Of a DNA stretch of 64,000 nucleotides, positions 21,602 through 31,574 are shown piece by piece. The position numbers were made by a program, and so were the translations under genes. The stretch lies in contig NZ_FNZM01000005.1 in the NCBI RefSeq assembly GCF_900109265.1, positions 310,001-374,000 of the forward strand, read 5' to 3'. Each line of letters begins with the position of its first letter. Within the stretch, counting starts at the first letter, position 1. A model generated the notes under the pieces. That model worked only from the letters and a program-made list of their open reading frames with translations, was not told where the DNA came from and did no database searches. Source of the stretch: Paraburkholderia tropica. GTDB lineage: Bacteria; Pseudomonadota; Gammaproteobacteria; Burkholderiales; Burkholderiaceae.

Positions 21602-23074
21602 ATGCATCGAATAACCGTCAGTGCTCGCGTCAATCTCAGCCATCTGTTCTGGCTGCGCAGTCTCGCCATCATCGGCCAGCTCTGCACGATTGCGTTCGTG
21701 CAATTTTTCTTCGGCGTGCAATTGCCGCTGCCTGCCATGCTGTTCGTGATCGCCCTCGAAGTGGCGTTCAACGGCGTCACCTGGCTGCGCGTCACGCAGG
21801 ATCGTCCCGAATCCAATCTCGAACTGTTCGGCCAGATCTGGGTCGACCTCGGCGCGCTCTCGGCGCTGCTGTTTCTGTCGGGCGGCACGACCAATCCGTT
21901 CGTCTCGCTCTATCTGCCTTCGCTCGCCATCGCGGCGGCCGTGCTGCCCTGGTATCTCACGGCGTGGCTCGCGTGCTTCGCGGTGGCCTGCTATGTGCTG
22001 CTCGGCTTCGACAACGTACCGCTCAATCTCGACAACCCGTCGAACCTGTTCGATTACTACCGCGCCGGCACGTGGGTGAACTTCATGGTGAGCGTGGCGC
22101 TCATCGTCTGGTTCGTCGCGCGGATGTCGCGCGCGTTGCGCCAGCGCGAATACGCGCTCGCCGACGCGCAGCAGCGTCTCCTGCGCGACGAACGCGCGGT
22201 CGCGCTCGGCGTGCAGGCGGCCACGGTCGCGCACGAGATCGGCACGCCGCTCTCCACCATTTCCATGCTCACCGAAGAGCTGCGCGACATCGCGCGCACC
22301 GACCAGGGCCTCGCGCCCTACGGCGCCGACCTCGAACTGCTCGACAAGCAGATCACGCTCTGTACCTCGGCGCTCGCGCGCCTGCGCAGCCGCGCCTCGT
22401 CGGCGGGCAGCCGTCAGTTTGTGGGCGAATGGCTCGGGCCGTTCGTCGAGCAATGGCGGCTGCGCCATCCGCACGTGAAGTTCGAGCTGCAGGGCGAACC
22501 GCCCGCCGACCTGAGCCTCGACGACACCGTTGCGGTCGGCCAGATCCTCACCATTCTGCTCGACAACGCCGCGCGCGCGAGCCGCGACTTCGTTTCGCTG
22601 CGCGCGTATCCGTCGCCGCGCCTGAACGACTTTATCGATTTTGAAGTCTGCGACGCGGGGCCGGGCATTCCGGCTTCACTGCGCGCCTCGCTGGGCGCCG
22701 CGCCCGTTGACAGCACACAGGGCGGTCACGGCGTCGGGCTCTATCTGGCGTTTTCGTCGGCGGCGCGGCTGGGCGGTTCGATCGAACTGACCGACGCGAC
22801 GACGGCGGGCGCGGCGTCCGAGGGCGGCGCGTCCGAAGGGAGCAGTGGAGGAGTCGCAGCGAGTGCTGCGGCCGCGGTGGGCGGCGGCACGCGCGCGCGC
22901 AAGGCGCGCGGCACGCGTGCGGTGCTGCGGGTGCCTGTGAAAACGGGCGGCCCGGCACAGGCGCCGGCATCGCCGGGCGAGACGGACCAGGTTGCGGGCT
23001 CGCGCGATGGCGCGGCGGCCAAGGGTCCGGATATTGAATCAGGCGAGGGGCCGGCCCGGCCCGACGCGGCCTAA
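21602..23074 (+). CDS. regB: RegB/PrrB-family redox sensor histidine kinase
   Basis: Inner-membrane histidine kinase of the RegB/PrrB/RoxS group, which senses redox state through the quinone pool. It has 490 residues with about six N-terminal membrane helices. The quinone-binding heptapeptide G-G-T-T-N-P-F is at 94-100. The H-box V-A-H-E-I-G-T-P-L gives phospho-acceptor His211. Cys254 in the Q-I-T-L-C context matches the redox-active cysteine of RegB. The ATP-binding N-box has Asn322, and D-A-G-P-G-I is the G1 box. A Gly/Ala/Ser-rich tail of about 90 residues follows the kinase domain and is not typical of RegB. The stop lies 19 bases before the regulator gene. Confidence 0.9.
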   Translation: MHRITVSARVNLSHLFWLRSLAIIGQLCTIAFVQFFFGVQLPLPAMLFVIALEVAFNGVTWLRVTQDRPESNLELFGQIWVDLGALSALLFLSGGTTNPFVSLYLPSLAIAAAVLPWYLTAWLACFAVACYVLLGFDNVPLNLDNPSNLFDYYRAGTWVNFMVSVALIVWFVARMSRALRQREYALADAQQRLLRDERAVALGVQAATVAHEIGTPLSTISMLTEELRDIARTDQGLAPYGADLELLDKQITLCTSALARLRSRASSAGSRQFVGEWLGPFVEQWRLRHPHVKFELQGEPPADLSLDDTVAVGQILTILLDNAARASRDFVSLRAYPSPRLNDFIDFEVCDAGPGIPASLRASLGAAPVDSTQGGHGVGLYLAFSSAARLGGSIELTDATTAGAASEGGASEGSSGGVAASAAAAVGGGTRARKARGTRAVLRVPVKTGGPAQAPASPGETDQVAGSRDGAAAKGPDIESGEGPARPDAA

Positions 23075-23093
23075 ACAACACGGAGAAAGTGGC

Positions 23094-23636
23094 ATGAGCG
23101 ATATGAATTTTCTGGTGATCGACGACGACGAAGTCTTCTCCGACATCCTGACGCGCGGTCTCACGCGACGCGGTTATCAGGTCCAGCAGGCGCACAACGC
23201 CGACGAGGCGGTGCGTTTCGCCAACCAGCAGAAGTTTGCGCAAATCACCGTCGACCTGCATCTGGGCAACGACTCGGGCCTGTCGCTGATCGCGCCGCTG
23301 CGCGACCTGCAGCCCGACGCACGCATGCTGGTGCTCACGGGTTACGCGAGCATCGCCACGGCAGTGCAGGCGGTGAAAGACGGCGCGGACAACTATCTGG
23401 CCAAGCCCGCGAACGTCGAAATGATTCTCTCGGCACTGCAAAGCGACGCGAGCGCGCTGCAAGCCGAAGCGGCCATCGAGCATCCCACGCCGCTGTCGGT
23501 TGCGCGCCTCGAATGGGAGCACATCCAGCGCGTGCTGGCCGAGCACGGCGGCAACATCTCCGCCACGGCGCGCGCGCTCAACATGCACCGCCGCACGCTG
23601 CAACGCAAGCTCGCGAAGCGCCCGGTCAAGCAGTAA
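23094..23636 (+). CDS. regA: RegA/PrrA-family response regulator
   Basis: Cytoplasmic response regulator paired with the upstream kinase. It has 180 residues, the short length typical of RegA/ActR/PrrA. The acidic pocket is I-D-D-D-E (residues 9-13) and the phospho-acceptor is Asp54 in T-V-D-L-H-L-G. Thr and Lys switch residues follow in V-L-T-G-Y and A-K-P-A. A Fis-type helix-turn-helix (G-N-I-S-A-T-A-R-A-L-N-M-H-R-R-T-L-Q-R-K-L) ends the protein and is the conserved DNA-binding motif of the family. The ATG at 23094 has a GGAGAAA ribosome binding site. Transcription ends at the hairpin just downstream. Confidence 0.93.
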   Translation: MSDMNFLVIDDDEVFSDILTRGLTRRGYQVQQAHNADEAVRFANQQKFAQITVDLHLGNDSGLSLIAPLRDLQPDARMLVLTGYASIATAVQAVKDGADNYLAKPANVEMILSALQSDASALQAEAAIEHPTPLSVARLEWEHIQRVLAEHGGNISATARALNMHRRTLQRKLAKRPVKQ

Positions 23637-23654
23637 GCGTCACGGCGCAGCCAT

Positions 23655-23684
23655 GAAAAAAGCCCTGCATCGCAGGGCTTTTTT
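23655..23684. terminator. Bidirectional rho-independent terminator between regA and hslU
   Basis: A hairpin pairs AAGCCCTGC with GCAGGGCTT around a two- to four-base loop. It is flanked by an A-run on the left and a T-run on the right, so it can serve both convergent genes. Confidence 0.92.
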
Positions 23685-23705
23685 CGTTGGCGAGACGCTT
23701 GAAGG

Positions 23706-25064
23706 TCAGAGCACGTAGCGCGACAGATCTTCGTCCTGCGCCACTTCGCCGAGCGCCTTGTCGACGTAGGCGGCGTCCACCGTCACGCTCTGGCCCGCGT
23801 GGTTGCCGGCCGCGAACGACACGTCTTCCAGCAGCTTTTCGATGACCGTATAGAGGCGGCGCGCGCCGATGTTTTCGGTCTTCTCGTTGACCGAGTAGGC
23901 GATTTCCGCGAGGCGGCGAATGCCGTCTTCCGCGAAGTCGAGCTGCACGTCTTCGGTCGCGAGCAGCGCCTGATACTGCTTCACGAGGCTGGCGTCGGTC
24001 GAGACGAGAATCGCTTCGAAGTCCTTCACGGACAGCGATTCCAGTTCCACGCGAATCGGGAAACGGCCCTGCAATTCGGGGATCAAATCGCTCGGCTTCG
24101 ACAGATGGAACGCACCGCTCGCGATGAACAGGATGTGATCGGTCTTGATCATCCCGTACTTCGTGTTGATGGTGGTGCCTTCCACGAGCGGCAGCAGATC
24201 GCGCTGCACGCCCTGGCGCGAGACTTCGCCGCCACCGCTGCCTTCGTTGTTGCGCGAGGCGATCTTGTCGATTTCGTCGAGGAACACGATGCCGTTCTGC
24301 TCGACGTTCTGCACGGCCTTCTGCTTGACCTCTTCGTCGTTGAGCATCTTGGCCGCTTCTTCGTCGGTGATCAGCTTGAGCGCTTCCTTGACCTTCACCT
24401 TGCGGCGCGTTTTCTTGCCGCCGCCGAGGTTGGCGAACATCGAACGGATCTGCTCGGTCATGTCTTCCATGCCCGGCGGCCCCATGATGTCCATGCCCGC
24501 TTGCGGCATCTCGACGTCGAGTTCGATTTCCTTGTCGTCGAGCTGGCCTTCGCGCAGGCGCTTGCGGAAGGTCTGGCGCGTGGCGTTGTCGCCGCCGTCG
24601 GCCGGCGCCGACGCCGACGCATCCGACGAACCGAAGCCGACCGGGCGCGCGCTCGGCAGCAGGATGTCGAGAATGCGGTCTTCGGCCTGATCGGTGGCCT
24701 TGCTGCGCACCTTGCGCATTTCCGTTTCGCGCGTCTGCTTCACGGCGATTTCGATCAGGTCGCGCACGATGCTGTCGACGTCGCGGCCCACGTAGCCCAC
24801 TTCGGTGAACTTGGTGGCTTCGATCTTGATGAAGGGCGCGTCGGCGAGCTTCGCCAGACGGCGCGCGATTTCGGTCTTGCCGACGCCCGTCGGCCCGATC
24901 ATGAGAATGTTCTTCGGCGTGATTTCCTGGCGCAGCGGGTCGGCGACCTGCTGGCGGCGCCAGCGGTTGCGCAGCGCGACGGCCACGGCCTTCTTCGCTT
25001 TCGCCTGGCCGATGATGTGCTTGTCGAGTTCCGAGACGATCTCGGCGGGGGTCATGGTGCTCAT
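23706..25064 (-). CDS. hslU: ATP-dependent protease ATPase subunit HslU (ClpY)
   Basis: AAA+ unfoldase that feeds substrates into the HslV protease in the cytoplasm. It has 452 residues from the ATG at 25064 ([20 protein letters not shown]). The Walker A motif is G-P-T-G-V-G-K-T-E and the Walker B is V-F-L-D-E-I-D-K. The intermediate domain lies between them, and the conserved C-terminus D-L-S-R-Y-V-L that docks into HslV is present. It lies 35 bases after hslV in one operon, probably heat-shock controlled. Confidence 0.98.
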   Translation of the reverse strand: MSTMTPAEIVSELDKHIIGQAKAKKAVAVALRNRWRRQQVADPLRQEITPKNILMIGPTGVGKTEIARRLAKLADAPFIKIEATKFTEVGYVGRDVDSIVRDLIEIAVKQTRETEMRKVRSKATDQAEDRILDILLPSARPVGFGSSDASASAPADGGDNATRQTFRKRLREGQLDDKEIELDVEMPQAGMDIMGPPGMEDMTEQIRSMFANLGGGKKTRRKVKVKEALKLITDEEAAKMLNDEEVKQKAVQNVEQNGIVFLDEIDKIASRNNEGSGGGEVSRQGVQRDLLPLVEGTTINTKYGMIKTDHILFIASGAFHLSKPSDLIPELQGRFPIRVELESLSVKDFEAILVSTDASLVKQYQALLATEDVQLDFAEDGIRRLAEIAYSVNEKTENIGARRLYTVIEKLLEDVSFAAGNHAGQSVTVDAAYVDKALGEVAQDEDLSRYVL

Positions 25065-25099
25065 CCTGATTCCTTCTCGTCGGTTCGGTCTGGGTACGC

Positions 25100-25636
25100 T
25101 TACTCGATCGTCTCGATCACGCGGTTGTGATTCGTGTAGATACACATGTCGCCGGCGATTTCGAGCGACTTTTCGACGATCTCGCGCGGCGAGAGGTCGG
25201 TGTTCTGCATGAGCGCGCGGGCCGCGGCCTGCGCATACGCACCGCCCGAACCGATGGCGCAGATGCCTTCTTCGGGATCGAGCACGTCGCCGTTGCCGGT
25301 GATGACGAGCGTGGTGCTGGCGTCGGCGGCGATCAGCATCGCTTCGAGACGACGCAGCATGCGGTCGGTGCGCCAGTCCTTCGCGAGCTCGACGGCCGCG
25401 CGGGTGAGATTGCCTTGATGCTTTTCGAGCTTGGCTTCGAAGCGGTCGAGCAGCGAGAACGCGTCGGCGGTGCCGCCGGCGAAGCCGACCATGACCTTGC
25501 CGCCGTAGATGCGCCGCACCTTCTTCGCGCCACCCTTCATGACGATGTTGCCGAGGGTGACCTGACCGTCGCCGCCGAGGGCGACCTTGTCGCCGCGTCG
25601 CACCGATACGATGGTCGTGCCGTGATATTGCTCCAT
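25100..25636 (-). CDS. hslV: ATP-dependent protease peptidase subunit HslV (ClpQ)
   Basis: Threonine protease that forms the double-hexamer core of HslUV, related to proteasome beta subunits. It has 178 residues. The first six (M-E-Q-Y-H-G) are the propeptide and the mature N-terminal catalytic Thr starts T-T-I-V-S-V. The catalytic Lys in G-G-A-K-K-V-R-R and G-S-G-G-A-Y-A are conserved. It is the first gene of hslVU, with a sigma-32-like promoter about 130 bases upstream. Confidence 0.98.
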   Translation of the reverse strand: MEQYHGTTIVSVRRGDKVALGGDGQVTLGNIVMKGGAKKVRRIYGGKVMVGFAGGTADAFSLLDRFEAKLEKHQGNLTRAAVELAKDWRTDRMLRRLEAMLIAADASTTLVITGNGDVLDPEEGICAIGSGGAYAQAAARALMQNTDLSPREIVEKSLEIAGDMCIYTNHNRVIETIE

Positions 25637-25765
25637 GTGCGTTCCTTTTTACCGTTGATGCCAGCGTGTTGCGTGGACTTCGCGCGGCGGCATGTGCGCC
25701 GCGCTTGCGGATCCGGTGACGCGCCGTACGCGGCGCGAGGCGCGCGAGCGGGCGTGTCGGTAGAA

Positions 25766-25792
25766 GTTTAGGGCGGCAGCGGGCAGTTCAAG
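25766..25792 (-). promoter_or_regulatory. Candidate sigma-32 (heat-shock) promoter for hslVU
   Basis: On the minus strand CTTGAAC (25792-25786) matches six of seven bases of the sigma-32 -35 CTTGAAA. After a 12-base spacer comes CCCTAAAC (25773-25766), a fair match to CCCCATNT. hslVU is a known heat-shock operon, which supports the reading. Confidence 0.5.
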
Positions 25793-25915
25793 GTCTGACA
25801 GCGCAGAAAAGCCGTGTCGGCATGCGATCCGGCGTGGCGCTCAGGTCGTTCGCGAGGCGCAAAGCAATGAGGGAGGGAACGGGAAAGCGCGGGCGGGGAG
25901 GAAGCGAAACGCAAA

Positions 25916-25944
25916 TGAAAAAGCGCACGGGACTCCGTGCGCTT
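25916..25944 (-). terminator. Rho-independent terminator of dksA
   Basis: A perfect 10-bp stem AAGCGCACGG with CCGTGCGCTT encloses a four-base loop. On the minus strand it is followed by a T-run at 25920-25916, placed 53 bases after the dksA stop. Confidence 0.88.
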
Positions 25945-25996
25945 CGAAAGAAGGCAGTCGATCCGGCACGCGCCACGCGGCGCCGCCGGCGGCCAA

Positions 25997-26416
25997 TCAG
26001 TCGCCGAACAGCTTCTGGCGCAGTTCGCGGCGCTCTTGCGCTTCGAGCGAGAGCGTGGCGGTCGGGCGCGCGAGCATACGCGGGATGCCGATCGGCTCGC
26101 CCGTTTCCTCGCACCAGCCGTAGTCGCCGGAGTCGATGCGCGCGAGCGACTGCTGCACCTTCTTCAGCAGCTTGCGCTCGCGGTCGCGCGTGCGCAGTTC
26201 GAGCGCGTGCTCTTCTTCGATCGTCGCGCGGTCGGCCGGATCGGGAACGATCACGGTTTCGCGCAGATTCTCGGTGGTCTGGCCCGCATTGCGGAGGATT
26301 TCCGCCTGCAGCTGTTCGAGCCGGTTCTTGAAGAAGGCGAGCTGATCCTCGTTCATGTAATCCTTGTCGCTCATCTTCAGGATTTCGGCTTCGGTCAAGA
26401 GTCGTTTCGTCGTCAT
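25997..26416 (-). CDS. dksA: RNA polymerase-binding transcription factor DksA (zinc-ligand-poor form)
   Basis: Binds the secondary channel of RNA polymerase and, with ppGpp, mediates the stringent response. It has 139 residues from the ATG at 26416. The coiled-coil tip motif D-P-A-D-R-A gives Asp59, Asp62 and Ala64, matching the functional residues Asp71, Asp74 and Ala76 of E. coli. The zinc-finger region is conserved in outline (Y-G-W-C-E-E-T-G, then A-R-P-T-A-T-L-S-L-E-A), but three of the four cysteines are Thr105, Ser123 and Ala126. Only Cys102 remains, so it should not bind zinc like E. coli DksA. The frame is open upstream, but those residues are not family-like. Confidence 0.95.
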   Translation of the reverse strand: MTTKRLLTEAEILKMSDKDYMNEDQLAFFKNRLEQLQAEILRNAGQTTENLRETVIVPDPADRATIEEEHALELRTRDRERKLLKKVQQSLARIDSGDYGWCEETGEPIGIPRMLARPTATLSLEAQERRELRQKLFGD

Positions 26417-27064
26417 CTGGCTTGCTTCTTCAATGAGTGAGGCAAAACTGGCACATCTTGCCTGCACTTGGGTGTTGCCCGCAGTGGCTTTGACCACGTT
26501 TGGCGCGCGCTGCTCGCGCGCCAAACTGCGCGCTGGCGGGCACGACGGTGCATTGTCGGTGACGCCTGAGCGCCGCTGCGGGGCCGAACTCCTCTGGAAA
26601 CCGTTCTTCAGATGCTCCTGAGGCATATTTCGTACCGGCTGCGCGCTGCGACGCGATGCGCGGCCGGGGAGGCGCGTTTTTTCCGGATAGCTTATCGAGC
26701 TATTTCCGGCGGGCGCCCTGTCTTCCAGTGGGGCCGTATTGTAACCGAACCGCAAACTCGCGCCGCAAGCGGGAAATCCCTGCGTCGGCGGCATTCGTCT
26801 GCCGGTCGATATCCAGAAAATATAACGCGCCAATCGTGAAAAAGCGATGGTCGGGTACGTTATTTGACGCTCGATGCGTGAATCGGCGCCGGAAAGGCGC
26901 TTTTGAGGCCGCCAGGAGGCGCGTTAGGCGCACTTGCGAGCGGGTTTTCGCTGGCGCCGGCCGTGAACTCGCGCGCTGTCAGGCCTTCGTTCGCCAGACG
27001 ATCGTGGCGCGCACAAACAAAAACGCCCGGCGCGAAGCCGGGCGTCGCATTCAGCGCGCGTCGC
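26417..27064. other. dksA / CobW-GTPase intergenic region
   Basis: 648 bases on the minus-strand path from the CobW gene to dksA. The left end should hold the dksA promoter, but I find no convincing pair of hexamers; a TATATT box lies on the minus strand near 26822. The right end holds the CobW-gene terminator (27013-27045). Several open frames cross the region on both strands. They have poor codon character and no ribosome binding sites, so I call no gene. Confidence 0.5.
27013..27045 (-). terminator. Rho-independent terminator of the CobW-family GTPase gene
   Basis: A perfect 9-bp stem ACGCCCGGC with GCCGGGCGT has a five-base loop. On the minus strand it is followed by TTTTTGTTTG, about 20 bases past the stop codon. 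Confidence 0.92.
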
Positions 27065-28183
<1,119 letters not shown>

Positions 28184-28252
28184 GCTCTTTGCCTGGTAAG
28201 TGTCTCGTATGGGCGGCGCGGCGCAAGCGCCCGCGTGCCGGAATCTCGCGGT

Positions 28253-28265
28253 GTTACAACATAAC
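28253..28265. promoter_or_regulatory. Candidate Zur box upstream of the CobW-family GTPase gene
   Basis: GTTA-CAACA-TAAC is a 13-base imperfect palindrome with the same half-sites and spacing as the core of the proteobacterial Zur site (GTTA-N5-TAAC). It lies 70 bases before the start of a COG0523 GTPase gene, a class often repressed by Zur. The assignment is by pattern only. Confidence 0.55.
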
Positions 28266-28423
28266 CAGCTATTGAAACATATCTGCGGCGAGGGCGCTGG
28301 CGCGGCTTCGATTCAATGGACACGCGAAGGCGATTCGGGGTCGAATCCGCGCTTCGCATCCCGACTTCGAGTGCATAGCGATGAACAGCGCCGCTCGCGA
28401 ACCCAGCCGCAGATAAGGCCGCT

Positions 28424-29629
28424 TCAGGCGATTTGCAACAGCAGGCCCTTCAGATACTCGCCTTCCGGGAACGCCGTGAGCAGCGGATGATCGACGCCCG
28501 CGCCGAGGCGCTTGATGATGCGCGCATCGACCTTCGCGTCGGCGGCCGCGCCCGCGACGATCTTCTTGAACAGCTCCGCGTCGATCGCGCCCGAGCACGA
28601 ATACGTGAACAGCAGGCCGCCCGGGCGCAGCAGCTTGAAACCGGTCAGATTGATGTCCTTGTAGGCACGCGCGGCGCGGTCCACGTGCTCGCGCGACGCC
28701 GCGAACTTGGGCGGATCGAGCACCACGAGGTCGAAGCGCTCGCCTTCTTCGTGCAGCCGGCGCAGCGTCTTGAACGCGTCGGCGTCGAGCCAGGTGGCGC
28801 GCCCGGCGTCGAAGCCGTTGGCCTGCACGTTCTTCTGCGCGGTGTTCAGCGCCTCGCCCGACGAGTCGATCGACACCACGCGTTTCGCGCCGCCCTTCAT
28901 CGCCGCGAGCGAGAAGCCGCCCGTGTAGCAGAAGCAGTTGAGCACGTCGCGGTCTTGCGCACAGGTCTGCACGAGCGCGCGGTTGTCGCGCTGATCGACA
29001 TAGAAACCGGTCTTGTGGCCGTTGCGCACGTCGACGTGATAACGCACGCCGTTTTCGTTCGCGATGATCGTTTCGGGCGGTTCGTCGCCGGCGAGCAGGC
29101 CGGTGATCTGTTCGAGCCCTTCCTTGTCGCGGATCGAGACGTCCGAGCGCTCGTAGACGTTCGGGCAGCCGGTCGCCGAGGTCAGCGCGTTGACGATCGC
29201 GTCCTTCCACGCCTCGACGCCCGCCGCCATGAACTGGCAGACCAGCTGGCCGCGCGGGTTCTGCGCGACGTCTTCGGTGTACCAGTCGACGATCAGGCCG
29301 GGCAGACCGTCCGCCTCGCCGAAGATCAGACGCACGGCGCCGGTGTCGCGCACCATCGCCTGACGATGGGCGAGCGCGCGCTGCACGCGGCGCTTGAAGA
29401 ACGCGTGGTCGATGGGTTCGTTTTCGTCGAAGCTCCAGACGCGCGCGCGGATCTGCGAATGCGGGCTGTAGGCGGCGCGCGCGAGGAAGCGGCCGTCGTG
29501 GGCGCGCACGATCACCGTGGCGCCGGACGCGGGCTTGCCTTCGACGCGGTCGATCGCGTTCGCGTAGACCCAGGGATGGCGGCGCAGCAGGGATTTTTCT
29601 TTCGACGGCTTGAGGGTGACGATATTCAT
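28424..29629 (-). CDS. rlmI: 23S rRNA m5C methyltransferase RlmI-like
   Basis: Class I SAM-dependent RNA methyltransferase that in E. coli methylates C1962 of 23S rRNA. It has 401 residues. An N-terminal PUA domain covers about 1-75 (L-K-P-S-K-E-K-S-L-L-R-R-H-P-W-V-Y), followed by a central EEHEE region and the Rossmann domain. SAM motifs V-L-N-C-F-C-Y-T-G-G-F and V-L-D-P-P-K-F are clear, and the catalytic cysteine lies in T-Y-S-C-S-G. It is the last gene of the minus-strand run that starts at the lpxL-like gene, although 144 bases separate it from xerC. Confidence 0.92.
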   Translation of the reverse strand: MNIVTLKPSKEKSLLRRHPWVYANAIDRVEGKPASGATVIVRAHDGRFLARAAYSPHSQIRARVWSFDENEPIDHAFFKRRVQRALAHRQAMVRDTGAVRLIFGEADGLPGLIVDWYTEDVAQNPRGQLVCQFMAAGVEAWKDAIVNALTSATGCPNVYERSDVSIRDKEGLEQITGLLAGDEPPETIIANENGVRYHVDVRNGHKTGFYVDQRDNRALVQTCAQDRDVLNCFCYTGGFSLAAMKGGAKRVVSIDSSGEALNTAQKNVQANGFDAGRATWLDADAFKTLRRLHEEGERFDLVVLDPPKFAASREHVDRAARAYKDINLTGFKLLRPGGLLFTYSCSGAIDAELFKKIVAGAAADAKVDARIIKRLGAGVDHPLLTAFPEGEYLKGLLLQIA

Positions 29630-29773
29630 GATGGCTTCGCTAAAGGTGATGCGGCGGCGGGCGTTGCGCCTGCCGCTTGCGGGCGCGCCGCGTGTCGCTC
29701 AGGATCACGCGCGCGCCGGAGTGTTCGGGCCGGTCGCGGCGGAGGCCGCTTGATTGCCTCCGTCTGATTGCCC

Positions 29774-30712
29774 CTAATCGCGCTTCTTCGCGCGTGGATG
29801 GGCGTTGTCGTAGACCTTGGCGAGATGCTGGAAATCGAGCGACGTGTAGACCTGCGTGGCCGAAATGCTCGCATGGCCCAGCAGTTCCTGCACGGCGCGC
29901 AGATCGCCGCTCGATTGCAGCAGATGCGTGGCGAACGAGTGCCGCAGCACGTGCGGATGCACGTTCGCCGGAATGCCCGCCGCGAGCGCCGCGCGCTTGA
30001 CGCGCTCGCGCACCACGCCCGGCGCCATGCGGTTGCCGCGCACGGAGACGAACAGCGGCGCGTCGTCGTGCTTGATCCAGGCGTCGCGCACCGCGAGCCA
30101 GGCGTCGAGCGCGGCGAGCGCCTTACTGCCGACCGGCACGACGCGATGGCGGTTGCCCTTGCCGTGCACTTCGACTTCGGCGGCGTCGCGCTTGAACCAG
30201 CTCGACGACTCGTAACCGTCGCGGCGGATGTAGCGCACGTCGAGTCCGACCAGTTCCGCGAGGCGCAGGCCCGACGAGTAAAACAGTTCGAGCATCGCGT
30301 GGTCACGCAGCGTTTCGAGGCTGTCCGCGCCTGTGCTCGCGGGATTCGGCGCCTCCATGAGGCGCGTGGCGTCGTCGACGGACAGCGCCTTGGGCAGCGT
30401 CTTCGCGCGCTTGGGCGCACGCACGGCGGCGACGGGATTTGCGTCGAGCTCGACACGCCCCGCATACCAGCGATAGAACGCGCGCCACGCCGACAGCCGG
30501 TGCGCGATCGAGCGCGCCGCGAGGCCGCCCGCGTGCGCGCGCGCCACCGCGCCGCGCACCTCGGCGGCTTCGACGCGTTCGAGCGGCCGGCCCTTGGCGA
30601 GCTTCTTCAGCTCGTCGAGTTCGTGCGCGTAGGCGCGCAGCGTGTGCGCCGACAGGCGGCGCACGTGCTCGAGCTCGGCAAGGTAGTCGGCGATCGGATC
30701 GGGCGCGTTCAC
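29774..30712 (-). CDS. xerC: Site-specific tyrosine recombinase XerC
   Basis: Resolves chromosome dimers at dif together with XerD. It has 312 residues. The N-terminal SAM-like core-binding domain covers about 1-95. Catalytic residues are Arg150, Lys185, His254, Arg257, His280 and nucleophile Tyr289. A short insert (about 162-178) before the beta-hairpin lysine makes it slightly longer than E. coli XerC (298 aa). It is 29 bases after the DUF484 gene, the order xerC next to DUF484 and dapF being widely conserved. It is a housekeeping recombinase, not a mobile-element integrase. Confidence 0.94.
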   Translation of the reverse strand: MNAPDPIADYLAELEHVRRLSAHTLRAYAHELDELKKLAKGRPLERVEAAEVRGAVARAHAGGLAARSIAHRLSAWRAFYRWYAGRVELDANPVAAVRAPKRAKTLPKALSVDDATRLMEAPNPASTGADSLETLRDHAMLELFYSSGLRLAELVGLDVRYIRRDGYESSSWFKRDAAEVEVHGKGNRHRVVPVGSKALAALDAWLAVRDAWIKHDDAPLFVSVRGNRMAPGVVRERVKRAALAAGIPANVHPHVLRHSFATHLLQSSGDLRAVQELLGHASISATQVYTSLDFQHLAKVYDNAHPRAKKRD

Positions 30713-30741
30713 GGCTTCAGTGCGAATTCAGTGCGGCTGCG

Positions 30742-31443
30742 TCAGTGCGGCAGCAGGCGCGAGAGCGCCGCGCTCGCGAGCGTGCCGATCTGGCGCAGGA
30801 AATCGGTGGCCATGCCGTCGTGGAAGCGGCGCGGATCGGGCGAGCCGAGCACGATCAGCCCGAACGCGTCGCCGCTCGGGTCGCCTTCCTCGTCGTTCGC
30901 GCGGCGGCGCAGCGCGACGATCGCGACCGACTGCGTCGGCTGCTCCTCGCCTTCGGCGCCCGGCGCGGCGGCGAGCCACTGCGCGGCTTCGAAGCCGGTG
31001 TTCGCGCCGCAATACGGCACGTCGAGGCTGTTGGCGAACAGGCGCACTTCCTCGCCCGTGTGCTTCGCGAAGTCCGCTTGCGCATAGGCGTCGGCGACGT
31101 CCCAGACGCGCAGGGCCGCGAGCGGCACGTCGAATTCGGCGCGCAATTGCCCGGCGATCGTGCGCGGCAGCGCATGCGGATCGCGCTCGGCGACCACCTG
31201 CGAAGTCCAGCGCACGAAGCGCGCGGCGATGCCGTCGTTCTCGTGGCCGTAGCGCAGCAGCTCGGCGAGGCGCAGTTCGAGGTGCTTGTTCTTTTCGCGC
31301 AGCATTTCCATCTGGCGCTCCTGCAGCGACACGGCGGCCTTGCCGTGCGGATTGCCGAGCTTGATCGTCGCCAGCAGTTCGGCGTGCTCGACGAAGAAAT
31401 CGGGGTGGGCGAGCAGGTAGTCGGCGACTTCGCGATCGTTCAT
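30742..31443 (-). CDS. DUF484 (GAF-like) family protein
   Basis: Protein of the DUF484/YigA family, 233 residues from the ATG at 31443 (M-N-D-R-E-V-A-D-Y-L-L-A-H-P-D-F-F). The N-terminal helices contain a coiled coil (about 38-65, Q-E-R-Q-M-E-M-L-R-E-K-N-K-H-L-E-L-R), and a GAF-like domain follows. Function is unknown, but it sits between dapF and xerC in many proteobacteria, as here. A C-terminal stretch (about 168-190) is acidic and variable. Confidence 0.9.
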   Translation of the reverse strand: MNDREVADYLLAHPDFFVEHAELLATIKLGNPHGKAAVSLQERQMEMLREKNKHLELRLAELLRYGHENDGIAARFVRWTSQVVAERDPHALPRTIAGQLRAEFDVPLAALRVWDVADAYAQADFAKHTGEEVRLFANSLDVPYCGANTGFEAAQWLAAAPGAEGEEQPTQSVAIVALRRRANDEEGDPSGDAFGLIVLGSPDPRRFHDGMATDFLRQIGTLASAALSRLLPH

Positions 31444-31574
31444 GTTGTAGACGCTTTCGGTGAAGAAGCGGCGCGCGGCGGCGCGCCATGCGTGATGCGA
31501 TGCTGCGGTGCTTCTGATGTGTACTGCCGATGGGTGTTGCGTGTGCCGCAGTGGCTCGGGCGGCCCGAGCCGAC

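Larger units (their letters stand above)
25637..25996. other. hslV / dksA intergenic region
   Basis: 360 bases between two minus-strand genes. It holds the dksA terminator at 25916-25944 and a candidate heat-shock promoter for hslV at 25766-25792. The remainder is GC-rich and shows no gene I can support. Confidence 0.6.

Noticed and set aside
29774..30712. Tyrosine recombinase as a sign of an integrated element
   Set aside because: It is XerC in its conserved housekeeping neighbourhood (DUF484, dapF), with no attachment-site repeats or cargo genes.
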